This document shows positions 36,439 through 45,080 of a stretch of DNA of 64,000 nucleotides, piece by piece (the first letter of the stretch is position 1; each line of letters begins with the position of its first letter). The notes beneath the pieces were generated by a model. That model was not told where the DNA came from. It did not search any database and worked only from the letters and a program-made list of their open reading frames with translations. Source of the stretch: Chrysochromulina tobinii (Eukaryota; Haptophyta; Prymnesiales; Chrysochromulinaceae); assembly GCA_001275005.1 (NCBI GenBank), contig JWZX01003073.1:1-64000 (forward strand), given 5' to 3'. The position numbers and the translations under genes are program-made.

Positions 36439-37401
36439 ATGCAGGACCTTTTCGGTGATCTATCCGCTGCGGACACCGTGGAGCAGACGCTCTCGGTGCT
36501 CAACACGGCGCAGGTGTACAAGCTGCCGCCGCGGCCGTCGACGGCCGGCTGGCAGTGCGCAGATTGGCCGAAGACCAACCACATTTTCACTGGCCGTGTC
36601 ATGATCGTGGCCCTCGGCAAGCAATGCACCATCAAGCTCATCGACCCTAATACCGGCACCCTCTTTGCTCAGTGCCCTCTCGACAACGACAAGCCTGAGC
36701 TCTCGGTCGAGCCCGTCGTTGATAGCTCCCGCTACTTCGTGCTCCGCGTCTCCGATGGCTCTGGACGCTCCGCCTTCCTCGGCATCGGGTTCCTCGAGCG
36801 CAGCGACGCCTTCGAGTTCAACGTGACGCTGCAGGACCACGTGAAGCGGCTGAAGAACGAGGTGGAGGCGGCCAAGGTCGCGAGCGAGCCTCCGCCACCG
36901 GCTAAGGATTTGTCTCTCTCGGGTTCCATCAAGATCTCGGTCGGCGGTGTGGGCGGCTCCGGAAGCTCAAAGCCAAGGCCGGCGCCGGCCGCCGGAGGAG
37001 GGCTCATCGCTCTCGGCGCGCCTCCGGGGGGTCTCGGCGCGCCTCCGAGCGGCGGGCGCAGACGACCCGTTGCCGGCGCGCCTGCCGACGCGCCTGCACC
37101 CGCCGCTGCGTTTGGTAGTGACCCCTTCGGTGGTGCGTTCGCGCCTGCGCCCGCCTCCGCCGCTGACCCCTTCGGCGGTGCTTTCGGCAGCGCCCCGTTC
37201 GGCTCTTCGACTCCTACGGCACCGCCGGCGGCGCCGGCCTTCGGCGCCGACCCTTTCGGCTCGATGGCGGCCTTTGCGCCGGCGCCGGCCGCTGCCAGCG
37301 GGAGTGCGTTGGCCGACTTGTCCGCTGCCTTCGGGGACTCGAAACCCTTTGGGGACGCCCCGGCGGCGGGCAGTGCAGGGGGGTGGACGAACTTTGGCTG
37401 A
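36439..37401 (+). CDS. NECAP: NECAP-like endocytic adaptor (adaptin-ear-binding coat protein)
   Basis: The protein has 320 residues in one exon. The N-terminal 150 residues are the NECAP PH-like fold: VYKLPPRPSTAGWQCADW, GRVMIVALGKQCTIKLIDP, SSRYFVLRVSDGSGRSAFLG, IGFLERSDAFEFNVTLQDH. The tail is disordered, with several DPFG motifs and a C-terminal WTNFG that matches the WxxF-type ear-binding signal of AP-2 and GGA adaptors. NECAP regulates clathrin coat assembly and AP-2 activation during endocytosis. Ending exactly in WxxF(G) is as in animal NECAP1/2. It is convergent with the Nudix-methyltransferase gene. Confidence 0.93.
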   Translation: MQDLFGDLSAADTVEQTLSVLNTAQVYKLPPRPSTAGWQCADWPKTNHIFTGRVMIVALGKQCTIKLIDPNTGTLFAQCPLDNDKPELSVEPVVDSSRYFVLRVSDGSGRSAFLGIGFLERSDAFEFNVTLQDHVKRLKNEVEAAKVASEPPPPAKDLSLSGSIKISVGGVGGSGSSKPRPAPAAGGGLIALGAPPGGLGAPPSGGRRRPVAGAPADAPAPAAAFGSDPFGGAFAPAPASAADPFGGAFGSAPFGSSTPTAPPAAPAFGADPFGSMAAFAPAPAAASGSALADLSAAFGDSKPFGDAPAAGSAGGWTNFG

Positions 37402-38560
37402 GCGAGGCGGGTGTACCCACCGCGGTGCGTGTGCCAGTTCGCACCGTGGCGCGCGCGCGCGCGCGTGACTCTCATTGGCTCTGGCCCAGGGCGGCGTCAC
37501 GGGCTGTGGAAGGGGAGCGTCGTCTCGGGCGTCCAGATGTCTACCGGAACCGTCGAGGAGCTTCGAGCGCACGGTCTGCGCAACCGCAATCACGCATAGC
37601 CGCACCGCCGCGGCGGCGACGCGAGTCGCGAGAAGAGATGCGAACACCAGAGTCCCAGTGTGCATGCATGGATGCATGGATGGAGATGTGTGCTGGATGG
37701 GATGGGGCCAGGCGTGGACGGCCCCGCACCGCCCCGAGAGCAGTGTGGCAGTGGTGCGGAGTGTAGAGTCGGCACGGGAGATGGGCCACGCGGCTAGGGG
37801 CCGCTAGGCCGTGAGGCGTGAAAAACGTCGTTACCGTACCGCTACTATGTACTACGCCCCGACGAAACGTTGCTACGGTATACTACCGTACCACGGCGGT
37901 ACACGCGACACGGTCGACACACTTAATCAGCACCCATTCACACCGTACGTCCGGACCACGGCTCGCCAGGGCGCAGGGGGCCGGCGGCGGGGCGGCGCTA
38001 AAACGTAATACGTATTTTCGCACGGCGGCGCGGGGGTACTAGTACGGCGTACCGGTAAGCTTCACGACCGGCCGGGCCGGGCTTTATTTCCGCGGATCAG
38101 ACACGCCGCGCGCGGACCGGCGCGGACCGGAGTCCGGACGCGGAAGGATCGCTATTCGCGTCGCTTCCCGGCGCGTTTCGCGGTTCGGCCTTCCGTTGAC
38201 CGTTCCTCCTGCCGCGCCCGGGGAGATGCACCCGCCCGATACAGCGCGCCTGGGAAGATGCGCCCGGTACAGCGCGCCCGGGGAGATGCACCCGCCACGC
38301 GGTACGGCGTGCCCGCGCCGGCGCGTCACAGTTCGCTTCGCGTTCCCGTCCGGGCACGGAGCAGTAAGTAGTGCTGTCACTGTCGCCGCCGTAGCCGTAA
38401 AGTAAAGCGTCTCACCTCCGCCCTTCCACCAGCGCGCCGTGGTGAGCGCATCGTGAGCGCGCCGTGAGCGCCGTCCTGAGCACGGCCCCTCCGCCCTCTC
38501 ACCAGCGCGCGCCACTTACGTCACGCACGCGGCGCTCACCACGGTGCTCTCACCTGCCGC
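37402..38560. other. Large intergenic region with short degenerate repeats
   Basis: A (GC)n run lies near 37449. A TACCGTA/GTAC-rich stretch is at 37830-37910. A 60-bp-spaced duplicate of CGCCCGGGGAGATGCACCCG is at 38212-38300. Scattered copies of GCCGTGGTGAGCGC and GCCGTCCTGAGCAC lie from 38430 into the 3' end of the next gene. No gene was recognised. Confidence 0.55.
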
Positions 38561-41380
38561 TCAGCCTCCCCCTCCTCCGTGCTTGGCCTCCTCATAGGGC
38601 ACATTGGGGAAGACGCTCCGCTCGGTAGGCGCGCGGCACCCGTCATGAGCGCCGTCCTGTGGGGAGTGGGGAGGGGGGAGGGGGTGCGCCGTGGTGAGCG
38701 CGCCGTCCTGAGCACACCCCGCCTCGGGCCCATCCTGTAGACGCGCCGTATCGGGCACAGGTACGGGCGCGCCCCCCTCGGACAAGCCCGGAGACAGCGG
38801 CGCCGCTCCGGGTGGCAGTACGAGGAGCTGGCGGTCGTCACGCCCAGCGCTCTGCGAGAGCAGTCGAACGACGACCACGCCGCGCTGCGTGAGCATCTCC
38901 ACCATCTTCTGCTCAACACCACGCTCGTTGATCAGGATGGCATGCACGCCGTGCGTCGTGAGCAGGGCCGCCAGCACATCGGCTGTGGGCTCGTCGGTGC
39001 AATGGACGAGCACATTTGAGATAAGGCAGACCTCGAGTCCATCGCACGCTGCGTCCGCGTGCGCGCTCGCCGCGAGCACCGCCACTCCCGCGTGCGCGTC
39101 CCACTGCGCGAACGAATACGTCGCCGATGAGCTGGGACCGCGCAGCGCCTTCACGTACGGCTCCCACGAAGGCTGCAAGTCAAGGCTCACCAGGTGTAGT
39201 GCGGGCAGCTGCGGCATCGTACGCGCCGAAGCGGGCGCGGCGCGAGCCTCGGCGGACGTGAAGTGGTTACGGGAGGCGGTTACGCCAGCCTCGGCGGCCG
39301 CTGCGGGAGGCGGCGGGGGCGCTGGCGGCAAGGAAGTGGTTACGGTGGCGAAGGCGCCCTCTGGTGCGCGTGGGGGCCCGGTCTCCATGGCAGCCATTGC
39401 AGCCGTGGCGGCATCAATCAGTTGACTCATTTCCGGGTAATTCATGAGTTTCTTGGCACGGGCGGCGGAGATCCACACGTAGTCTGCGATCTCTCCAGCT
39501 TCAATGGTGATCTGTGCCCCTGAAACGTACTCGGCTAAGAAATAGACGCTCGTCTTGTTGCTCTTGCGCTTGCTGTCCCAATAAGACGTGCGAAAAATGG
39601 GTGTCGGTTGGGCACTGTTGTTCAAGAACGTGTAGCCCGTCAGCTCCTCCAGAGAAGTCTCTTCCATCGTCTCTCGCTTTGCTCCGTCGAGCTCATTTTC
39701 TCCATAGTTCAACCTGCCTTTCGGTGGTGTCCACCCCATACCGCCGGTTCTCGACTGAACCAAGAGGAATTCTGCTTGATGGTCTGGCTCACATCGTCGA
39801 AAGATCACGATGCCAGCAGCAGCATCGCGGCGGCGAAGGTCAGCGGCAGCGGGCTCAGCGGCGAGGGTGTTCGTGAGGCGCGACTGCATCCGTTCCTTTG
39901 CGCGGGTGAGCGCGCTGTCGACCGCGCCCGCGTTGCCGAATTGGGGGTTCATGCGCTCGCGAGCGAGGTTGGCTACGGCGTCCTCGGCTCCTGCCGACCC
40001 AGTGACGAAACTCGACCCAGTGACGAAACTCGACCCAGTGACGAAACTCGACCCAGTGACGAAGCTCGACCCAGAGACGAAACTCGATCCGAGCAGCCAC
40101 GCCGCTTGCTCGTCAGTCGTGCCGCGCCCAACGGCTGCCCAAAACTGGAGAAACCATTCGAAGGCGAGCAGCTCATAGCCCGGACCGCCGCCGAGGGCAG
40201 CGACGCGCAGACGCGCCGGGGGCGCAGCCCCATCGCCTGCGGCCCCAACGCCCGCGGCAGCCCCGGCCCCAACGCCCGCGGCAGCCCCGGCCCCAACGCC
40301 CGCGGCAGCCCCGGCCCCAACGCCCGTGGCAGCCCCGGCCCCAACGCCCGTGGCAGCCCCGGCCCCAACGCCCGTGGCAGCCCCGGCCCCAACGCCCGTG
40401 GCAGCGCCGCCAGCGGCACCGGCACCGGCACCGGCACCGCCGGGACGCGTCAGGTAGCGATCCAAGACGCCGCAGCGCGCGGCGCGCTCGTACAGGGCCC
40501 ACGACTCGGTGAAGCGCTGGAGGGACTTGAGGCGCAGGTAGATGGCCTGAAGGCCTGGGTGTGCGTACTCATCATCAGACCAAGTCCCTTTGCCCCTCGA
40601 GGACTTCATGGTGGGTTTGTCCACATAGAGCGCCTCGCCGTGCCGGATCATGGCCTCCACGTCGCCGGTCGCCTCGATGCGCTCTCGGCTGAGCTGGTTG
40701 ACGCGCACGTTGGTGGCGAGCAGGCCGCGCAGCAGCGGCAGCGCCTCAGGGCCAGCGGTGAAAGGGTACTTGCGACCCTCATCCTGGAAATAGCGCACGC
40801 TCCCGTCCGCGAGCTCGTACACCATGCCATCCTCGTCGACGCGCACGCCGCCGTCCACGTCCTCGCCCTCGTGCAGCGCGGCCTGCATCTCGCGTCCGAT
40901 GGAGCCGAAGCGAGACGGCGCGCCCTTGGGACGGCGCGAGGAGCCTCCACCGCCACCCCCACTGCGCTCGTCGAAGCGACCACCGCCACCCGCACTGCGC
41001 TCGTCGAAGCGACCACCGCCACCGCCGCCTTCGAAACGGCTGCCGCCTCCACCATCAACTCGCCCTTTGCCGCTCGAGAAGCGCCCGCCACCTCCTCCGC
41101 GCTCTTCGAGGCGCTCGCCTCTTCCGCCGTCGGGTCGTCCACCGCCACCAAAGCGATCCCCGCCACCACCGCCATGGACGCGGCCTTCTCCAGCGCCGCC
41201 ATCGAAGCGCCCTCCGCCACTCCTGCCCTGCTCATCTGGTCGTGCAAAGCGGCGGCAGCCCTCGCCTCGATTGGAGTCCCCCCGATTAGAGAAGCGGGCA
41301 CTCGCTGGAGCATCATCTCCGTGGGGTGTGCCACCGCCGCCCGCAGGCCGGTTGCGCAGGTGTGGAGGTACATACGCCAT
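38561..41380 (-). CDS. RGG-rich protein with a Nudix domain inserted in a methyltransferase-like fold
   Basis: The ATG at 41380 gives MAYVPPHLRNR, the conserved DDX3/Ded1-like N-terminal motif, then an RGG-type region rich in GGGGGRF (to about 40950). A conserved helical region follows (FTAGPEALPLLRGLLATNV; GEALYVDKPTMK). Motif I of a Rossmann methyltransferase (RVAALGGGPGYELLAFEWF) is at about residue 392. Repeats and a Nudix hydrolase domain come next (residues about 517-650). The Nudix box is GRLNYGENELDGAKRETMEE, with TSL in place of the usual xGU ending. Methyltransferase motifs then resume: LHLVSLDLQPSWEPYV (residue 728), VCLISNVLVHC (783), HAILINERG. The Nudix part resembles diadenosine-polyphosphate/mRNA-cap hydrolases. 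An RNA-cap role is inference. The C-terminal 70 residues are low complexity. Length is about 939 residues. Confidence 0.75.
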   Translation of the reverse strand: MAYVPPHLRNRPAGGGGTPHGDDAPASARFSNRGDSNRGEGCRRFARPDEQGRSGGGRFDGGAGEGRVHGGGGGDRFGGGGRPDGGRGERLEERGGGGGRFSSGKGRVDGGGGSRFEGGGGGGRFDERSAGGGGRFDERSGGGGGGSSRRPKGAPSRFGSIGREMQAALHEGEDVDGGVRVDEDGMVYELADGSVRYFQDEGRKYPFTAGPEALPLLRGLLATNVRVNQLSRERIEATGDVEAMIRHGEALYVDKPTMKSSRGKGTWSDDEYAHPGLQAIYLRLKSLQRFTESWALYERAARCGVLDRYLTRPGGAGAGAGAAGGAATGVGAGAATGVGAGAATGVGAGAATGVGAGAAAGVGAGAAAGVGAGAAAGVGAAGDGAAPPARLRVAALGGGPGYELLAFEWFLQFWAAVGRGTTDEQAAWLLGSSFVSGSSFVTGSSFVTGSSFVTGSSFVTGSAGAEDAVANLARERMNPQFGNAGAVDSALTRAKERMQSRLTNTLAAEPAAADLRRRDAAAGIVIFRRCEPDHQAEFLLVQSRTGGMGWTPPKGRLNYGENELDGAKRETMEETSLEELTGYTFLNNSAQPTPIFRTSYWDSKRKSNKTSVYFLAEYVSGAQITIEAGEIADYVWISAARAKKLMNYPEMSQLIDAATAAMAAMETGPPRAPEGAFATVTTSLPPAPPPPPAAAAEAGVTASRNHFTSAEARAAPASARTMPQLPALHLVSLDLQPSWEPYVKALRGPSSSATYSFAQWDAHAGVAVLAASAHADAACDGLEVCLISNVLVHCTDEPTADVLAALLTTHGVHAILINERGVEQKMVEMLTQRGVVVVRLLSQSAGRDDRQLLVLPPGAAPLSPGLSEGGAPVPVPDTARLQDGPEAGCAQDGALTTAHPLPPPHSPQDGAHDGCRAPTERSVFPNVPYEEAKHGGGGG
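40006..40090 (-). repeat. 18-nt coding repeats (GSSFVT)
   Basis: About five units of 18 nt encode GSSFV(T/S) just upstream of the Nudix domain. Confidence 0.9.
40240..40410 (-). repeat. 24-nt coding repeats (AATGVGAG / AAAGVGAG)
   Basis: About seven units of 24 nt encode Ala/Gly/Val repeats between the helical region and methyltransferase motif I. Confidence 0.9.
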
Positions 41381-41618
41381 TTGGCTCCGCGCCGGCGGAC
41401 TTCGGCTCCGTCCGCCTCGGGGCCCTCGGGTGTGGATGTGTGAATTGAGGCTCTTCACACTCCTATAGTTTCATGCCATAAATGTACCAGTCCGTTCAGT
41501 TGATCAGACAATGCACACTCTGAACGAGCTCTGAACCCCCAGTCATTTCGATACAGTAGCGCGAGACCGGGCGCGGGGCGCCGCGCGTTTGCACACGCCC
41601 AAGAGCGGTTCAGCTCCG

Positions 41619-42738
41619 TCACCTCTGGCTCTTCCTTTCCTTCGGATCGGACTTGAACAGCGAGACGAACTCCTCAAAGGTAATCTTGCCGTTGCCGTCG
41701 GTGTCGGCGAGGTTGAAGAGCTGCTGGATGGTCTCTGGCGTAACGTCCGCCGGCACGACCCTGAGCTTCGTCATCATCACGCGCAGCTCTTGCTGGTCGA
41801 TCGTGCCGTTGCCGTCCTGGTCGAAGACGTTGAACGCGCGCTTGAGCGCCATCTCCGAATGGCCGTAGATCGGACCGACCGCGGCGCAGAACTCCTCAAA
41901 GGTGATATTGCCCGTGTTGAGCACGTCGGCTGCCTTGAAGACCAGCTCCGCCTGCCCCTCGGGCGCCCCCAGTGAGCGCATCACCTTACGCAGCTCCTCG
42001 AGCTCGATGGTGCCGCTGCCGTCGAGATCGAACCTGATGAAGGAGGCAATCAGAGGCCATCAGAGGCCATCAGAGGTCATCAGAGGTCATCAGAGGTTCT
42101 CCGCCGTCGAGATCGAACGTTTGAAAGGCGGCCTTGAGCTCTTCGAGCGCGCCCGGCGGCAGCGAGGGCTTGTGCAGCTTCTGCGTGTTGCCGCGCATGA
42201 CCCCGGTCACCGGCGTTCGGCCGACCAGGGACGCGGCGCGGATAGCCGCGCGCCACGTGCGTCGCATGTCGTTGAAAACGCGCAGCTGGGCAGTGGTCGA
42301 GTCGGGGAGTGGGGCCGGCGAGGCGCTGTGCCCGAGCACCCAAGGGGAGGCAAGCAGGTCGGCCACGCGCGCACGCTTGGTCGGGTCGGGGGCAAGCAGC
42401 GAGAGGATGATCGACTTGGCATCGGACGACACGGGCTTCCAAGCCGGATCCTCGAAGCTCCACGCGCCGCGCTGCACCCGGCGGGCGACTTCCTCGTCAG
42501 GGGTCGCTCCTTGAGGATCGAACGGGTGGTAGCCGCCGAGCAGGATGAATAGAATCACGCCGAGGGCCCACAGGTCCACTGCCTCATCGTAGGCCTTCCC
42601 GGCGAGCATCTCGGGCGCCATGTATGCGATCGTCCCCGTGCGGCCAACCATATCGGGCATGCCCTCGCCGAAGAACTGAGCGAGCCCAAAGTCGCAGAGC
42701 TTGATGTCCGAGTGCTGGGATTTGTCGACGAGCAGCAG

Positions 42739-42774
<36 letters not shown>

Positions 42775-43398
42775 ACCGTGCAGGTGCTCGAGAGCTCTTG
42801 CCACCTGGAGCACGACGCCCGCCGCGTCGGCTTCCGAATACAGACCGCCTTCGCAGATGCGGTCGAAGACCTCGCCGCCCTTGACAAGCTCTAGCACGAG
42901 CGCCCAGGCGTTGGGAAGCTCGAACTCGTCCACAAGGCTCACGATGTGCCGATGACGGCCAGCCACTCGCATCACATTCATCTCACGCTCGAGCGCCGCC
43001 TTGTCGCTGTTTTTCTTGTCGACTAGTTTAATGGCGCGCACGATGCCCGTCGCCTTCTCCGTCGCCTCCTTGACCACCGCAAAGGCACCTTCACCGAGCG
43101 TCCTGCCCATCGTGTAGAGATCGCTGTGAGCACCAGACCCTGCCGTCTTGGACGAGCCGTCGAAGAGGCTCAGGCTCTCAGCTGGCTGCCGCTGCCGCCG
43201 ATCGAGCTCGAGAATTGCAAGACCGCATCCCGTCGCAGCCACCGCGCCACGTCGTAGGAGCGCTGTAGATAGCCTGCCGAGATGTCGGCGATGCATACGG
43301 GCTCGCCGGGGCGTCGAGCCGAGGCGACAAACATGCCTGTGGAAAATGTTTGGTCCTGTTTCGTCAACCCTCGTACACTTTATTCGCGCCAAAGACAT
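41619..43398 (-). CDS. Calcium-dependent protein kinase (CDPK)
   Basis: Exon 1 (43398-42119) and exon 2 (42033-41619) flank an 85-nt intron and encode about 564 residues. The kinase domain has the Gly loop LGEGAFAVVK (residue 101), catalytic Lys in RAIKLVDKK (124), HRDLKPENLLL, DFGLAQFF and GTIAYMAPE. All catalytic residues are present. A junction region (LPPGALEELKAAFQTFD) leads into four EF-hands: DLDGSGTIELEEL, ADVLNTGNITFEEF (degenerate loop), DQDGNGTIDQQEL and DTDGNGKITFEEF. This is the standard CDPK layout of plants, alveolates and algae, in which Ca2+ binding frees the kinase. No N-terminal Gly-2 for myristoylation is present. The first EF-hand is split by the intron, and splicing is required to complete it. 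Confidence 0.93.
42034..42118 (-). other. 85-nt introner-like intron in the first EF-hand of the CDPK
   Basis: The donor is CAAAC/GTTCGATC and the acceptor TTCATCAG/GTTCGATC. The first 16 nt of the intron (GTTCGATCTCGACGGC) are identical to the first 16 nt of exon 2. Between the repeats lie five copies of a CCTCTGAT(G/T)(A/G) decamer and a 43-nt tail that aligns with the intron at 57-136. Splicing restores a perfect EF-hand loop. Confidence 0.9.
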
Positions 43399-43748
43399 GC
43401 GTTCCTAATCACGCGGTCCGTCGGCGTTTGGGCTTCAGTTCAATTGTTTTGGCGCCAGCTCCGCCGTGTAGAGAACTGAAAGTACTATAGCCTAAGCGTA
43501 TAGCGGAGGTAGTCGGGACGAACTCGGGATCGCACCGACATCTAAGACATCGACAACGTTGCGCCCCATGCAAGAGCGAGCCTATGCACTTCAGACCATC
43601 CCAATCCTATGCCCAAGATCCCTCTGCCAGAACTAAGAGGCGCCAGGTGTGAGGTGAGCGCCTACGTAATCATCGTAGTACAGATCTCGGCCTCACCTAC
43701 CACTGTACCACATCAAGAAGCTGTGCGACCCTGGCTGTGGAGTATGCT
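43399..43748. other. Intergenic region, no gene seen
   Basis: This lies upstream of the CDPK ATG and downstream of the BRCT gene stop. No TTGAC array or coding sequence was seen. Confidence 0.55.
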
Positions 43749-44369
43749 CTACTCCATGCATACACAAGGGACCCCAAGCAGGGAGCCAGTACTCGTTATC
43801 GCGATGGCGCAACCCCTTCCGCCGACCGCCGCTACGAACTGGTCCTCGGTCCAGATCTCGACGCCCTCGGCCTTGGCCTTTTTCCTCTCCTCGGCTCCCG
43901 CGCCCCAGCCTGCAACGAGAATGCTGGTATTCTCGGTGATGGAGGAGTCGACCTTTGCTCCTGCCGCCTCGGCCGCCTTGGTCGCATCAACGCGCGCCAT
44001 CGTCAAGGTGCCGGTGAATACGATCGTCTTGCCCAACAGGCTCATGGCATCTGTTCCAACTTTTAGCGCACTTACTTGATGTAGGTTGCGAAACCTCCGA
44101 TCAAGATCATCCCAAGCCGTGACTCGCTCCTCTTCGAGGCGGACGGCCGCCTCCTTGAGCACCACGGTTTCGGCGGCCTTTGCGCGCATCTTAGCATTGG
44201 CCGCCGCCGTCTCGGCCGCCGCCGTCTTGGCCGCCGCCTTCTCGGCCGCCGCCTTCTGGGCCGCTGCCTTCTGGGCCGCTGCCTTCTCGGCCGCCGCCTT
44301 CTTGTCCGCCAGCATCTTCTTCCTCTCCATCTGCTCCAGCGTTCCAGTCTCCTCCATCTGCTGCATCAT
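43749..44369 (-). CDS. BRCT-domain protein with Ala/Lys-rich repeat helix
   Basis: The protein has 206 residues in one exon with an ATG at 44369. Residues 15-60 are tandem pentapeptides of the (E/Q)KAAA type that form a charged single helix. Residues about 110-185 are a BRCT domain: [54 protein letters not shown]. The conserved Trp of helix 3 is present. It most resembles the BRCT of bacterial NAD-dependent DNA ligase, RFC1 and PARP1. BRCT domains bind DNA ends or phosphoproteins in DNA repair. No catalytic domain is attached, so it may be an adaptor or a fragment whose other exons I cannot see. Confidence 0.8.
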   Translation of the reverse strand: MMQQMEETGTLEQMERKKMLADKKAAAEKAAAQKAAAQKAAAEKAAAKTAAAETAAANAKMRAKAAETVVLKEAAVRLEEERVTAWDDLDRRFRNLHQVSALKVGTDAMSLLGKTIVFTGTLTMARVDATKAAEAAGAKVDSSITENTSILVAGWGAGAEERKKAKAEGVEIWTEDQFVAAVGGRGCAIAITSTGSLLGVPCVCME

Positions 44370-45080
44370 ATTGTCAGAGTCCTGATTGCGGCGAGCGACA
44401 GTGCGGCTCTTCAGTCCGTTTTTGCGAGCTTGGAAAAATGCTTGTGTGAGCGCGATCGAAAAGCAAAAGGCGAGCTGGAGAGAACTTTGCGAGCATATCG
44501 TGAGGAGGGACCTAATTTCCGCTGCCCCCCGTGCCGCAGTGTGTGCCGGGTACCGGTGTGTCCCGGCTCCCCCGGTGTCTTTTTACGGTATTCCTCGGAG
44601 CGGGTGGAGTCCATGGTGGAGTCGGCACCCAGACAGGGTCTGAGCACAGGGTCGGGTTCCGCACTGGGTGGCCTCTTGCTCTTCTGAGTCGGCCGACGTT
44701 TAGTCGCGGTATGGTGCTTTCTTATTTCTGCGTTATACGATAGGCCGGGCGAAACGAAATAGGCGCCACCCCGTCCACAAGAGCTCCATGTCGGTCAATT
44801 GATGTCGGTGTCCGCTCCAAGCCAAGTCCCACGACCACAGACATCCGCGCCGCACAGCGCGCCTCGTCCATGCACCTGCTCCTGAGAGCGCTTTCGGCCT
44901 CCCGCATGCCGCATGCCACGCAGACCAGCCCGCTCCAAGCTGCTATTGGGCACCATTCCCCATCCGCAACGCAACGGCACGCCTCGCGCCGCGGCCACGA
45001 CCTCATCGTGCCCCCCCCTCCCCCCGCCCTACCTGCCCTACCCGCCCTACCCGTCGCGCTGGTCGCCTCGCGCGGCGCGC
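44370..45080. other. Intergenic region, no gene seen
   Basis: This lies between the BRCT gene start and the ARMC2 gene stop, both on the minus strand. A poly-C/CCCTACC run is at 45010-45055. No conserved coding sequence was found. Confidence 0.5.

Noticed and set aside
36732-37475. A 247-codon minus-strand frame across NECAP
   Set aside because: It is the antisense of the low-complexity DPFG tail. NECAP on the plus strand is certain.
39608-41443. A 611-codon plus-strand frame opposite the Nudix-methyltransferase gene
   Set aside because: It is an antisense shadow in GC-rich repeats. The minus strand has recognisable domains and this frame has none.
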